Assembly: GCA_947359465.1 (NCBI GenBank)
Contig: OX375875.1
Span: 12,472,538-12,536,537 of the forward strand
Source: Metellina segmentata
Taxonomy: Eukaryota; Arthropoda; Arachnida; Araneae; Tetragnathidae
Length of the DNA: 64,000 nt
Direction: 5' to 3'
Shown piece by piece: positions 1 through 11,739 of the stretch. The first letter of the stretch is position 1; each line of letters starts with the position of its first letter. The position numbers and the translations under genes are program-made. Below the pieces are notes generated by a model. The model made no database searches, was not told the origin of the DNA, and saw only the letters and a list, made by a program, of their open reading frames with translations.

Positions 1-60
1 TTTTTGTGTTCCTGCCTCCTCGCGTCACTTCCGACCATACATTCCTATACGAAAAATTTA
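1..60. repeat. Truncated terminal repeat of a mariner-type element
   Basis: The first 60 bases match, with several differences, the inner part of the right inverted repeat of the young mariner element (about 54181-54240). The shared words include CGCGTCACTT and CATACATTCCTATAC in the same order. The window edge cuts it, so its length is unknown. It is a diverged second copy of the same family. Confidence 0.6.
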
Positions 61-120
61 TGCTTTAGTAAACTGTTTAGTTGTTAATAAAAATAAGGCT
101 AATTTGTTAAAAATGATACA

Positions 121-1713
121 AAATGGACTTGGACTGATGAATATCAAGAAGCATATGATACTCTTAAAAGCTGTTTAATTTATAAACATATTTTATCAAT
201 ATATAATCCTAATTATCAATGCAGTTTATTGGTGGATGCCTCTGGATATGGCATAGGAAGTATTCTGAAGCAGTTGCATCTCGATGGGAATTTACATCCT
301 GTAACGTACTATAAAAAGTCCTTAAGACCATATGAAAAAAATTATAGTGTCTCAGAATTAGAATGTCTAGCTATTGTCGATTCAGTAGAAAAATTCCATT
401 GCTATCTCCATGGGATTATGTTTGCTATATACACTGATCATGCTGCTCTTGTCTGGTTAAAATCCATAAAACATCTCACATTTAGATGGTCCCTAAAATT
501 ATCCATGTATGATTATACCATAAAATATAATAAAGGATCCACCAAACATGAAGCAGATTTTTTTCAAGTAGACAACCCATTTCTCATTTTGTAGAGACAC
601 AAGTTAATTTATTAAATATAGAAGAAATTATAGGGCACCACAAATCCAATAATGTTTCTAATCCAAAATTTAAGATAATAAACAACGTATGTACAATTCA
701 GAAAAAAGGATTTAACAAAATTGACATACCTTTCTCCTTAATATTAAAATTAACGGAAAATGATTATAGGCAATTTGGACACTCCGGAAATGTTCACATT
801 TTCACCTATATTTTATTGGGAATCCAGAATCATTCATGTGTCTAATTAAGTAAAGTATTGTGAAGTGTGTCAATTTAATAAGAAATGTCACCGAAAAAGA
901 TATGGTCTATTACAAGCACTCCCACTTGCAAAACAAAGGTTATTATCTTTCAGCAAAAAAATATTTACATTGTATAACTGACATGTGGACTTTTGCTAGT
1001 ACTAATGCTTCCACCGATACCTATAATAATTGTTTGAAACAAATTTTCCAAATCGCTAAACCTAAGAAACTTTTAAGTGACAGAAATGCAGTTTTCACTT
1101 CCAATGAATTTAAACATTTTCTAAAGAATAATGGTGTCACTCAACTTCTAACTTCTTCACATAGACCTCAATTTAACGGAAAGCAAGAACGCGTAAGAGC
1201 CACGATAATACAAAGGATAATATGTAAAATTAATAATGAACATTAAAACACGCCTTGGCCAAAATTGTTAGAACAAGCAACCGCAGAATATAATAATACA
1301 CCACATCAAGTAACTTATTTCGTCCCAGTTATTTACTGCATGGTATCTTAACGTATAAATTTCCTCTACCCAATTTATAAAAATACCCTCCTTTAGAACA
1401 AGATAGGGAAATTGCATATGAGAGAACACTGAAGGACCTAATAACTTATTGTCTGACAGGTATGGTTATTGTCTGACAGGTATATGAAAAAAATAAAATC
1501 CAATGTAACAAAATATTTTTACATTCTCCATTTAAAGAAGGGAACATAGTAATGATGGAAAATTTTATTTATCCAAATATCAGAAAATTAACTTCACCTT
1601 TTGACGGACCCCCCTTTACAATAATTAAAAAATTATCAAGTGTTACATTTGAAATTGATAAGCCTAACTATTTGACTAAAAGTAAAACTGATATCGTACA
1701 TTCTACAAGATAA
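121..1713 (+). pseudogene. Ty3/Gypsy-type retrotransposon pol remnant (RT end, RNase H, integrase)
   Basis: An open frame at 121-594 begins with the KWTWTDEYQEAYDTLK-like end of reverse transcriptase. It continues into RNase H, with VDAS, the ELECLAIV helix and YTDHAAL supplying the acidic catalytic positions; the usual ADALSR end is degraded to ADFFQV. Downstream, 770-890 keeps pieces of the integrase zinc finger (GHSGNVH, CEVCQ) in different frames. The integrase core lies in the 860-1246 frame, with SDRNAVF (second Asp) and the catalytic Glu in GKQER; the first Asp segment is altered. The C-terminal integrase tail with its GPPFTIIKK turn runs to a stop near 1713. Several stops and frameshifts break it. 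I see no long terminal repeats and no gag. The copy is 5'-truncated and dead. Confidence 0.85.
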
Positions 1714-1787
1714 AGATTTTTTAATCCAGCTGATAATTTTCAATTAGTTCAGAGATTTCAAACATATCTGTCAGACAATAAGTTATT
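1440..1787. repeat. Short direct and inverted repeats inside the Gypsy remnant
   Basis: The word TTATTGTCTGACAGGTAT occurs twice in tandem at about 1446-1483. Its reverse complement (CTGTCAGACAATAAGTTATT) lies at about 1768-1787. The outer pair is an exact 20-bp inverted repeat about 300 bp apart. Origin unknown. Confidence 0.6.
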
Positions 1788-2677
1788 AAATGTTTATATA
1801 AAAATGTGGAAAATTGTGGAATAATTACTTGTAATTTGGGCAGCATAAAGTCTGTGATGAATATTAAATTTTTTTTTTTAATTTATTTTTGTTTGTATGA
1901 AATAGGGGATATTGAAGGACAGCTGTTTTACTCTTTCACATATAAGTTTTACATTTTTCGATTAACAGCTTAAACATACAATTGCTATCATGAGAAAACA
2001 TTACTCTGATAAATTAATTGGAATTAAATAAAGATATATTCATCCGGATTCATGCACTAAGAGAAATTAATGAGATTTTGTTTAAATATTTGTATATTTT
2101 GTTTTTTATCTCGCAAGTATCCTGAGATGTAGCAATAGAAATAAATGCGTGATCACGCAGGAGAACTAATTTGTTCAATTGTATTTTTTATTTCTAAGTT
2201 GAAAAGTGAATTAAGAATATAAGGATAAGTAGATTTGTTTATTTGTACTTAATATTTGAGGGAAGTGAAATGTGAATTAGAAATAAATTGACACAGAAAA
2301 TAGTAGAGAATATTAAGGGTTATTTGCTATGTAGAAATAATTGAAAGAAAATTGTGCAAATTGAAAGGAATTTGGGAAATAATTTTGTTTTGTTCATTAT
2401 GAAGAAATATAACTAAAAATGACTTTGAGATTTTGGGATGCCTCCTAAATCCTGAATCCTGCATTATAGTAACACTACTTACTTATGATTTATACTTATG
2501 ACTTGTATAGAATTAAATTACAATGTGATCATTTTATGATTTACAAGGTATTGTGTGTACTTTCATGTAGTTTCTTGGAAAGTGTTCGCGACAGTAGCTA
2601 GATGAAGAGATTAGAGTCAGCCAGTGGGTCCCTGATATTCTGAAGTCGATACTGGTTACACAAGTTAATGTATTATA
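1788..2677. other. No gene seen; AT-rich filler
   Basis: This stretch downstream of the Gypsy remnant is AT-rich, with stops in all frames and no recognised repeat end or motif. Confidence 0.5.
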
Positions 2678-4042
2678 CAGAGGCTATTCGCACATTTTTT
2701 AGACGATTTTGGTTAACGATAATAAAAAATCGTTTGCTGCAAAAGAAATAATTGCAGTTGTACTATGTTTTTAAAAGTCAAAATTATCGTCTGCGGCTTC
2801 AGAGATTTGTTTTTATTCAAAATGGCGTTTTTAACGAAGCAGTTGTTCTAAGCCTATGTTTATGCTCTTTCCTAAGAGAAGTATTCATATTCCGTTATCC
2901 AAAAACGATGTGAGAGTCAGAGTTTTGTGATATCTAAAGCGTCGATAGGTAATATCGTCAACAAGAAAGGAAAAAAACATCAAATTGGAGCCTCAAGTGG
3001 GACAAAAATTCCAAACAAGTATCCAAGGAAGAAACGGACATCTTCGACTATTGCAAAGGTACGTTGTTTAATGTTAAAAGAAAATCCCCCAAGTCAAAAG
3101 ACAGTTGCAAAATCATTAAAATGCTCGGTGTCCACTGTAAACAAAATGATAAACGTTGATTTAAAACTTAAGAAAGCGAAAAAACGCAATGTGCATCGTC
3201 TTTCTCCAAAGCATCTTGCTGAACGCAGGACACGTTGCCGAATGCTATATGAAAAACACTTATCCAAAGAAAAATGGAAAAAAATTGTCACAATACATGA
3301 ATCATGGGTGTATTTAAATTATTGCAGCAAAAAAAGAGCCATTTATTATCATAAAAGGGGAGAAAAAAAGTACATGGTTCACAGAATCGAAAGAAAGTTT
3401 TTCTAAGGGATTCATGATTGTTGCTGGTTTTTCATATAGTGGCATGTTAAAAAAAAGAGAGTGGAAAAAAATGTCAAGATTAACTCCAAATACTATCAGG
3501 CACATATTTTATCGCCAATTTTTCTGAATGAAATACCGTCGCATTACCCACAGTACCATCAATCTGTGGAACTCCACCAAGACAAAGCTAGCAGTCACAC
3601 ATCAAAATCCACTGTAAATTTCCTAAAATAAATGGAACAAAAAACCGGTATCAAGGCCATACCCTTCACTGATATCTCTACTAAATCTCCCAATGTATCA
3701 CCTATGGATTTTTGTGCTTTCGGACTTTGAAAATTAATTTTCATTAAGTCAGTTTTTCTGAACATAATTCTCTGAAAACTGCGGTTGTATTATTTTATAC
3801 AGAAATTGATTTGGTATGATTGTGAACGAGTATGGAATGAATGAGCGCTCATTGATAATTCTATTATAATTGCCACTTATGTTTAATTTGACTTTAATGG
3901 ATCCTATATTCTAAATGTTTATCGCGTTTATACGTTTAAAAATAATTAAAAATAATGTTTATTGCGTTTTAAAATTTAAAAAAAAAAATGTTTTTTTACT
4001 TTATTTTGTATGTTAAAAGATGGATGGCGAATAGGGAGATAT
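2678..4042 (+). mobile_element. Dead mariner-like DNA transposon
   Basis: A transposase relic is flanked by a weak inverted repeat. The left end reads CTATTCGCACATTTTTTAGA near 2684, and the reverse complement of the right end reads CTATTCGCCATCCATCTTTT near 4020-4036; both lie just inside a TA dinucleotide. The length of about 1.36 kb suits a mariner-type element. The ends are approximate because the repeats are short and diverged. Confidence 0.6.
2893..3730 (+). pseudogene. Mariner-like transposase, broken
   Basis: The frame at 2927-3406 holds a basic N-terminal part with a helix-turn-helix-like segment (PSQKTVAKSLKCSVSTVNKM). It then reaches the first catalytic block, TIHESWVYL, where the expected Asp of DESW is His. 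The match then jumps frame: KGFMIVAGFSYSG, then HQDKASSH (second Asp, codon at 3581-3583), an in-frame TAA, and SPMDFCAFG (third Asp, codon at 3707-3709). I count 41 residues between the second and third Asp. The stop codon, the frameshifts and the lost first Asp all say it is inactive. The family is Tc1/mariner (IS630) superfamily; the subgroup is inference from the Asp spacing. Confidence 0.8.
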
Positions 4043-4435
4043 AAATTTGGCTTATAGGGGTGATAGTTATTCCAAATTCAAGGTTTTATAAACAGCTTAC
4101 TTCTAGATGTCTTACACCCTATGGACGCACAGGATGTAGTCCTCATGGGAGGGGGAATGTAGCATTAAAAATGAATCGTGAGAAAATTGTTTCGAGCCTG
4201 GCTGGAAGGTGCCTCTGAGATATTTTTTCACGTGTCTATTACACAGGTTCTCAGCCAATTGCATCAGAAAGAATTAATTTATTCAAGCCTAGCGAAATGC
4301 TTCTTCCCACGCCGTGGTCCATCTATTTACTGTAAAATGCCCCATCAAATAATACCATATAAGGCAATGAAATCTGTCTGAGTATTGCTGATAAGGGAAT
4401 TATTAATTTGTTGGTACGAAACTAGTAACTTGCTG

Positions 4436-4436
<1 letters not shown>

Positions 4437-4477
<41 letters not shown>
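4437..4477. repeat. (TA)n microsatellite
   Basis: An uninterrupted TA run of about 40 bp directly abuts the left arm of the foldback element. Confidence 0.95.
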
Positions 4478-4480
<3 letters not shown>

Positions 4481-4481
4481 C

Positions 4482-5046
4482 CCTTAAACAAGAGGAAATT
4501 CACAAAATAAAAACCAAAAGGAATTTATTGAAAACGAAAGTGTTGGTGGATCAGGGCGTCATCAGGGAGGATCCTGTTCCATACAACACAAAATGGTGTT
4601 TACTACGAATATGAGCCGCAAAATGCTAAGAAATTGCTCATATACTCCCCCAAACACCATTAAAAACAAATATACGAAAAAAAATTCGAATAATAAAATT
4701 TAAATCAAACCTGCAGCAGCAGTCGGGAGACAGGCAACACAAAGCCAGAAGATCGCATCAAATGCCGCAACTCACTTAGTTCCACAAACCGCCAACACCA
4801 ATGACCTGCTGCTGCAGGTTTGATTTAAATTTTATTATTCGAATTTTTTTTCGTATATTTGTTTTTAATGGTGTTTGGGGGAGTATATGAGCAATTTCTT
4901 AGCATTTTGCGGCCCATATTCGTAGAAAACACCATTTTGTGTTGTATGGATCAGGCTCCTCCCTGACGAAGCCCTGATCCACCAACACTTTCGTTTTCAA
5001 TAAATTCCTTTTGGTTTTTATTTTGTGAATTTCCTCTTGTTTAAGG
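4482..5046. mobile_element. Foldback (long inverted repeat) element, 241-bp arms
   Basis: The left arm 4482-4722 is the reverse complement of the right arm 4806-5046 with only a few differences. The arms start at CCTTAAACAAGAGG, end at the CTGCAGCAGCAG word, and enclose an 83-bp non-repeated spacer. No coding capacity is present. (TA)n tracts lie on both sides, the left one directly adjacent and the right one about 100 bp further out, so it may have inserted in a TA tract. A transcript would fold into a near-perfect hairpin of about 240 bp. It could be a non-autonomous foldback transposon or an inverted duplication; I do not recognise the family. Confidence 0.85.
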
Positions 5047-5144
5047 AAAAAATATTCCTTGCCATGCTATGTCTGCAGCTTTCAGCGCGCTTGCATGGTT
5101 GGTTTTAACTTTTCTTCTAACTTTCGTTTTCACTCGTTTTCTGG

Positions 5145-5148
<4 letters not shown>

Positions 5149-5186
<38 letters not shown>
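5149..5186. repeat. (TA)n microsatellite
   Basis: A TA run of about 38 bp, the partner of the one at 4437-4477 on the other side of the foldback element. Confidence 0.95.
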
Positions 5187-5188
<2 letters not shown>

Positions 5189-5904
5189 TTATGTAATCAT
5201 GACCCAACAAAAACGCACAACCTGATGGAATGGATAATGAACCTTTATTAAAACTAAACGTAGTGCAGTAAAATATTCCTAGCGTGGTTTTTACTTAGGA
5301 ATCGCGAACTAGTGGGGTGATAAAAGAAAGACTCTAGATTAGAACATCACAATTTCATGAACTGGGAAGAATAAATCCCCTAAAATTAAGTGTGCGTGTG
5401 ACAGTGAAAAACAAGTTTTCTATCCAAGGAGAAATATCCATGGCGCCAATTTTCTATATATAATATTTTTTAAGCATGTGATGCATAATTTTAATAACTA
5501 ATATATATCCCAAGAAGACTAGTAATTTCCCGCATATATTCAGGTACTGGTTAAGTCTCAGCTGTTATTTTCTTTGAATTTGATCTTATTTATTCATGTG
5601 GTAAAGAGTTTTAGACCATAACTCTCTTGTTATGTTCTACTTAAGGGTTTTTCATAAGAAAACCTCGATATCGCAAAAATAGTGATTTTTATATATTTAG
5701 TATGCTTTTGCATATTTATGAGCGGATGATAATTTATTTCGATGTTCCCAAAATATCAAGTTTTTAACATGTCGCTATAATGGGGAAAAGTTCTAAAATT
5801 TATTACTGTTTTCCAATGTAGGCGAAAGGATGATATGATCCTTTAAGCACTGGCTGGACCGATTATTCCACTTTCTGTGTTCCCTGGTACACCAGGGATC
5901 GGTA
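5187..5904. other. No gene seen
   Basis: AT-rich sequence with no recognised element, apart from the SINE scrap that follows. Confidence 0.5.
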
Positions 5905-5948
5905 GTTAATTAAATCGCATTGGAGAAACACAACGCTCTATTGGTGAA
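5905..5948 (-). repeat. SINE-A tail fragment
   Basis: It matches the reverse complement of the SINE-A 3' end (TTAATT..CGCATTGGAG..AACACAACG..CTATTGG). It is short and diverged. Confidence 0.5.
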
Positions 5949-6349
5949 TGTTGGGGAGCAATCAAGGAAGTCGTTGCCATATTGCATCCGAATGTCAAAT
6001 TTCTAGTTCTAATGTTGAAGTTCCAGAAACGCAGTTCTTTGAAGTATAAAATCAATGGCATTTTAAACTCCATTTTAGTCTTGCAATAATATTTTCTTCA
6101 AATGCCTTTGATCCTTCAAGCAGTTTTCTAGAACATGTCTATCTTCTTGTTGCATAGGGCACAATCAGAAGTGCTGCAATATGCCAACCACCATGATCTG
6201 AGAGGGGACCGGCCTTCCTTAATGGGAGATTATTCGCATTTAAGTGTGAGCTTGGAGAAACCAGGAAAATTCAAGCAGATAATCCGACATCGGTTACTTG
6301 TGGGTTTCGCAATTGAAGTTCTTTGGTCTACCAGTTCTTAAACTTTCTG

Positions 6350-6700
6350 GTCTTGACAAGATATCTCGCCATCAGCATCTCATTAGTTAAGCTCAAAACT
6401 CACCGTATATTGATGGACGAGATATTTCGTTATTCCTCACGTTGGGTTGGTGAGGAAGTTTGGAGAGTGGGGTGCCAGTTCATATGTTGTCTCGTCATCT
6501 GACCGTTGCTTAGAATTACGTGGCGATACACTGAATGACAGGCTGGGACAGTGGTCACTAGTTGAATTTCGTTACCTGAAGAAAACGTATCAGATCTTGA
6601 TCTTGGCATCATAAAAAATGTCGATAACGATATTTATCGTCATTAGCAATATAGTTCAGACGAGATATCTCGTCAAAACCTATTAAACGATTAATAGGGT
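6350..6700. repeat. Palindromic 42-bp minisatellite, locus 1 (degraded)
   Basis: Units of the GACGAGATATCTCGTC family occur at about 6352-6430 and 6585-6685. The end GACGAGATATCTCGTCAAAAC is followed by a CTATTAAACG flank. A SINE fragment sits between the two halves. Confidence 0.65.
6434..6528 (+). repeat. SINE-A body fragment
   Basis: It carries the body words CCTCACGTTGGGTTGGT, TTTGGAGAGTGGGGTGCCAG and CTCGTCATCTGACCGT. Head and tail are missing. Confidence 0.75.
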
Positions 6701-9337
6701 CGCTTTTAGCCACTAGACCATTGACGAGGATGGTAACTAGGGATATAATTAGGGTTTAATGGCGAAACATGGCCATTGGCGAGGAATAGTGGTCACTATA
6801 AAAAGTATTTTTACATATCTAACTATAAAAACTTTTCTTCTCGATAAAAAATTCAGTCGTAGAAAGAAATCAGTAAAACTACAGAAATCAGAAGAAATAC
6901 TTAGAAATTCGTAAATTATTAAGTTTCCTGCTTCAGCTAAACTCCATAGTGTCTCAAGATGATAACTCCATAGAGTCTCAGAGTTACAACTCCATCGGGA
7001 CTCGGAATAATAACTCCGAAAAATATGAAAATGTGCACATTTTTGCTACAAGAGAGAAAAAATATTTTTTCTTCTATCTGGGCATTGGCCTATTTACTGA
7101 ATCGCAACATCAGGTACGTGAATCAAATGAACTTCTGAATCAATCAAGTCTTTACAAAAAGTTCAATCCCTTATTTTTTTACCTTTGCAGTTGGCTGACA
7201 AACGAACATAGTTAATATTCTTGCCAATAAATCTGAAGACTGTTATAAACGGTCTGTCTTCATCCACCTTTTGGATTCAATCATAGCTTCCCTTGATGAA
7301 AAAGTATGCAAACAGAAAAATGTACTGCGGTCATTTCAGTCATTGCTATGCCTAAAGTAAAAAGAACTAAATGCGAACATAAATGAATTATTGATTTTAA
7401 CAAACATTCATCTAATATTAGCATTTTGACTACGACTAAGGATATAACGAGCGCAATTAATTATTGGCCCGATTCTTACAACTTCCAAGTAACAACTGCG
7501 GTAACGGCCGTATTCTAAATTGTTTCTTGTGCCTTGAAAGTTATTAGAATCGAGCCAACTGATGTACTGGTCGTTTTGTCAATTCTTTCTTGGCGCGATC
7601 ATGGTACAACTGCTGTACCGGACATAGTGTAAAAGTTAATATTTAGTGGTTTTCAAACCTTGAAATCGTTATGTAAAGAACCAAAATGTGCAATTGAAGC
7701 TAATACTCTGTGCACCAAACATCTATTTTCTGTTGTATAATAGTTATTGCCCATTATGGTGAATCTTCCAGCTACGACTTGCACTCCCGAAAGGTAATTT
7801 TCGACATTAACATTGCTAAAAAGCGTATTTAAGGAACACAACTGGAGTGGAGAGACTTAACGAGCTTGCTTTGTTGTTCATTCATCAAAATACTTAGTAC
7901 ACTAAGAAGTTCTCGATGACCTGTCAAAGCAGCAAATAAGAATTGAACTTAGACTAAAATGATGGTAATTTTTCTCATATAGTTTATACTGTATGTATTT
8001 ATATGTTTAGTGGCTGTATGTTTGACATCCTCATCCTTGCATGCTTTAAAAAATAAATATTCAGTAAAGTTAGAAGTTTATTATTTTAATTTAATATAAT
8101 TACACACGCATAATCCAGAAGAATAAAAAAAGTTAAGTTTAAGCCACCTTTTAAATGCACACGGTGGAATTAAATAAGTTGTAAATTTCATAAATGAATT
8201 AATGTTTGATTAATGAAACAATTATTTTTTAATATTTAACCAGAAATGGCAATTAACGTCTATAGGCAAATTACGAAAAGTAAAAAAATCTAGGGGCGCC
8301 AGGTAGCTACTGATCAAGTTTGGTGGTATATATGTATAGACAGTTTTATAGATAGATCTCCCAATGGGTGTGGTTATGTTGGTAAAGATGAATCCAATCC
8401 TCCCCAAGACCAAATCCTAGTTGCGCCACAGTATCGTTCTGAAACCATTCTGAGCCGTGGATCTATTTAGACTTCTAATATATTCAGGCTATAGCTAATT
8501 GACCTTTTAGTCACCAGTTAATCGTTAAATTGTGACAGGTTAAATATAAACAATGCGTTTCAATAATTGGCATACTCAGCGCATATTATGTGTCCGAGTT
8601 TAGTGCCGCCGGAAGCAGCGATAGGATAATTACGAATTGGCGAACCAAATAATCTCCTCTGGCTCCCGCCCGCCAAACATAATTTTGGCTACGACCACAC
8701 TCCCTTTCCCTTTAACAGTTTACTCGCTCAAGAAATCTCTGAAGCTCATTAACACCTCAACTCTGAGCTGTCCTTTTACAGCAATTGATCATGAAATATG
8801 TAGGCCGATTCAATTACTTTTAATTCACTATTACGTTTTTGGAGAAATTGTTAGGCTCGAGTCAAAAAATATATACATGTTATGAAAATGATCCGATATG
8901 CAGACTCTCCAACTGTTACGGAATTTTCGTAGTTGCTACGGAAATTAGGTGAAAACTATGGAGCTACGGATGTAGAGTGAAAAACTACGGATCTCGTACA
9001 AAAGACACGGAAAATACTCTTCCTCGAGACCGCTTTCGTGTTCCATGTAGCTTCGTATATAATTTTCCAAATCAAGAATTTCCCAATATTAAGAATATAC
9101 ATTGAAACTGCCTAACACTAGCACAGATGATTCGTAAGGACTTTTCCCTTTTTAAAGGCATGTCAATAACGCACATAACCTAACACTATCATTACAGCGG
9201 CGATAAAGCTCTTACCCCAAATCATCCACATATTATCATCCTTAATTCGGCATTATTCCTTCGGCATCGTTATTCCCATTCCAATTGATGTCGCCAGATC
9301 GGTTAACTTCTGAGTAGTTTTTAGAAATAAATATATC
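6701..9337. other. No gene seen; unexplained AT-rich DNA
   Basis: I recognise no coding signature or terminal repeat. Around 8920-9000 the words CTACGGA and TACGGAA recur five to six times, a short degenerate repeat. Open frames here are under 90 codons and show no family signature. Confidence 0.5.
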
Positions 9338-9525
9338 GTTTCAAAATCACAGAGAGATTTAAGGCCTTCCATAGCGGCCTTGGCGTATTCTGGACAGTTG
9401 AAATAACGAATCTGGTTTACGCATCAATGGTTATGTACCAAAAATGCTGTAGAATGAATATATGGAGTAATACGCAGAATCGTAAGACCGGACATACTCA
9501 ACCAATATTCATTGACCTGAAAGCG
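9338..9525. repeat. Diverged dispersed repeat, copy 1
   Basis: It aligns with 13247-13430 through words in the same order: GTTTCAAAA.CACAG, TGGACAG, ACGCATCA, AAAATGCT.TAGAAT.AATAT.TGGAG, and a shared end ..AATAT....GA..TGA. Identity is low, about two thirds by eye. The family is unknown. Overlapping frames of 85-92 codons on both strands here look like chance. Confidence 0.4.
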
Positions 9526-10242
9526 GGATTTAAGTTGCCAGTAAACTACAGCTACGACATCCAAGACAGAGATAAACTTGGCTTTCAATTGTCCTCCTGG
9601 TTTGTTTACTGTAAGTACCGCATCACAAACTTTCCTTTCCGTTTCTCTATTTTCCTTTGTATTTACCAGATCATGTATCACTGTTTACATAAATGTGAAG
9701 TGTGATTAATGTATCTCTAGTCCATAGCTTGGAACTGGGAAAATTCACGATTGTGAAATTTTTATTGCTTCAGCACTCTACTATACACTATCCTATATCT
9801 CAAAATAAACTTTTCGTGTCCATATCCCCTTAGATTTATTTCTTCGGAACTTTTCTGGAAGCCTTGAGGGATGACTCCCCGTCAGAGAATAAAATACTTC
9901 TACTATGAGGGAAATATTTGGCTTTATGTGGATCCCTTCTGTAGACGTGACATTAAATATTTTTCACGACAGATGATACTACTGAAAAATATATCCTCCT
10001 TCACACCAGCTATGTCTTTCAGGTGGATTTTCTATGGTTGAAGAACTTTATTTCCAGTTCTCTGCTGTCGGAAGTAAAAACTGAAATACTATCCGCGACA
10101 AAAAATATCGAAGCAATCCGAAGATGTGGAAGGGAACTTTACAGAGGGCTATTTCATAAAGGGCTTTTTTAACGATAATATCTTATGCACGGATAGCATC
10201 TCCCCGGAGAGTCGCCCTGATTTGTAAACCTTCATTTGAATA
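9526..10242. other. No gene seen
   Basis: No motif is recognised before the short Tc1 relic that starts at 10243. Confidence 0.45.
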
Positions 10243-10350
10243 ACACGATCCCCAGATCTATCTCCCATTGAGCATGTCAGGGATGTGGTGGACCGTCAAA
10301 TGCACCATATGATACACAAGGGATCTAGAGCAGTGACTGCGAAATGCTTG
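10243..10350 (+). pseudogene. Tc1-like transposase C-terminal fragment
   Basis: About 27 codons read TRSPDLSPIEHVRDVVDRQM, the conserved block holding the catalytic Glu of Tc1-type (DDE) transposases (SPDLSPIEHVWD in intact relatives). The frame continues with degenerate residues to a stop. The preceding 200 bp show no readable transposase, so this is an isolated relic of the C-terminal region. Confidence 0.7.
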
Positions 10351-10638
10351 ATATAACTTTCCGTAGGATAGCACGTGAACTACTTTTGACTCCATGCCAT
10401 TTATCGGCCTGTATTGCCGCCAGAGGGAGTTCGCAACTTATTAAGTTACAACTTCTCTGATCTATTATTACAATAATGAACTTTCCTTTAGATTTGATCT
10501 TGTGATAATTTCTCTTCTTATGATTATATCTTAGAACATCACGCATCACACACGCTAAATTTAAGTCCTGTCGAACACTGCCTTCAGGTTGTTTAATTTT
10601 TTTAGGGGGGGGGGAGGTAATAGTGTATAAATGTCCTG

Positions 10639-10916
10639 TACTCGACTCCCCCATCCACCGAGCTACCTGTACACTGGCGACACTCGTAGCGATGCCAGCG
10701 TCACGGAGTACATAAAACGGAACGAAGGCGCAACAGAGAGAAAGCGTACTCACGAGCTGCTAAGCGCTCATCGACGTGTTCGTCGTGACGTCTCCTTTAG
10801 TTAAGCTTAACAGCCTAAAGCCGTATGATTAATCCAATACTAAGTCATTGCTTTGAAACCGAATTATTCTTTAGTTTCATTCATCAAACACCCCTAGACT
10901 TACCTAACCAGAACAT
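10639..10916. repeat. Direct duplication, copy 1
   Basis: It matches 11091-11360 at about 85-90% by eye, for example CCACCGAGCTACCTGTAC, CACTCGTAGCGATGCCAGCG, CGTGACGTCTCCTTTAGTT and TGATTAATCCAATAC. The offset is about 450 bp. A poly-G run lies just upstream at about 10607-10616. The reverse strand starts with an A-box-like TAGCTCGGTGG, but I see no convincing B box. Element type unknown. Confidence 0.8.
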
Positions 10917-11090
10917 GGGGGTTGGCCTGGTTCTGAACTTTGCAAAACGAAATGAACAGCTCTTGGACTTGAACCGAAACGAAATTTTACAGAAACGATA
11001 TTCTACTTCCGAATGGCGAGACGATATTCTGCAGCCTAAACGGAAGCAAGGGGCTTATTCCCCCGCCTCAACGTGTTCTATACTCGACCC

Positions 11091-11360
11091 CCCCATCCAC
11101 CGAGCTACCTGTACTGTGGCGACACTCGTAGCGATGCCAGCGTCACGTACTACATAGGACGGAACGAAGGTGCAAAACAGAGAGAGCGTACTCACCAGCT
11201 GCTAAGCGCTCATCGACGCGTTCGACGTGACGTCTCCTTTAGTTGGGCTTAACAGCCTAAAGATGTATGATTAATCCAATACAATGTCATTGCTATGAAA
11301 ACGAGTTATTCTTTAGTCTTCATTCATCAAACAACCCCTAGACGTATCCAACCAGAACAT
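11091..11360. repeat. Direct duplication, copy 2
   Basis: Second copy of the 10639-10916 unit. It ends at AACCAGAACAT, as does copy 1. The sequence between the copies (10917-11090) is single-copy here. Confidence 0.8.
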
Positions 11361-11643
11361 AAATTTTAAAGTGTATATAAACTGTACATTAGATATAAAC
11401 GATTTAGTCATAATTTTGTGTCATGTGACGCATCTTATTTGGAGAACAGAATATTTATGATAAAAAATATGACAACATACCATATATCATATAAAAATAA
11501 CAATCTGAAACTTCAAAATACGACTTTTATATTATCTATGAAACGTGCGCATGTTCTTTCACTTTTTTATAATGCTTTGTTTAGCATAACACAATTTATA
11601 ATAGCTATTAATAATAATCAATCATATTAATAATAATAATAAT

Positions 11644-11667
11644 CACACACACACACACACACACATT
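11644..11667. repeat. (AC)n microsatellite
   Basis: A run of CA dinucleotides within TAATAATAATC-rich low-complexity sequence at 11600-11740. Confidence 0.9.
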
Positions 11668-11739
11668 AATAATAATCAATCAATTAATCATCATTCATAA
11701 TCATCATTTATAATAGCTATAATTAATAATAATCACTAA

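Noticed and set aside
4178..4381. 67-codon frame beside the foldback element
   Set aside because: No signature and no relation to the foldback arms.
9424..9705. Overlapping frames of 85 and 92 codons on opposite strands
   Set aside because: No family signature. The related diverged repeat at 13247-13430 does not keep either frame.
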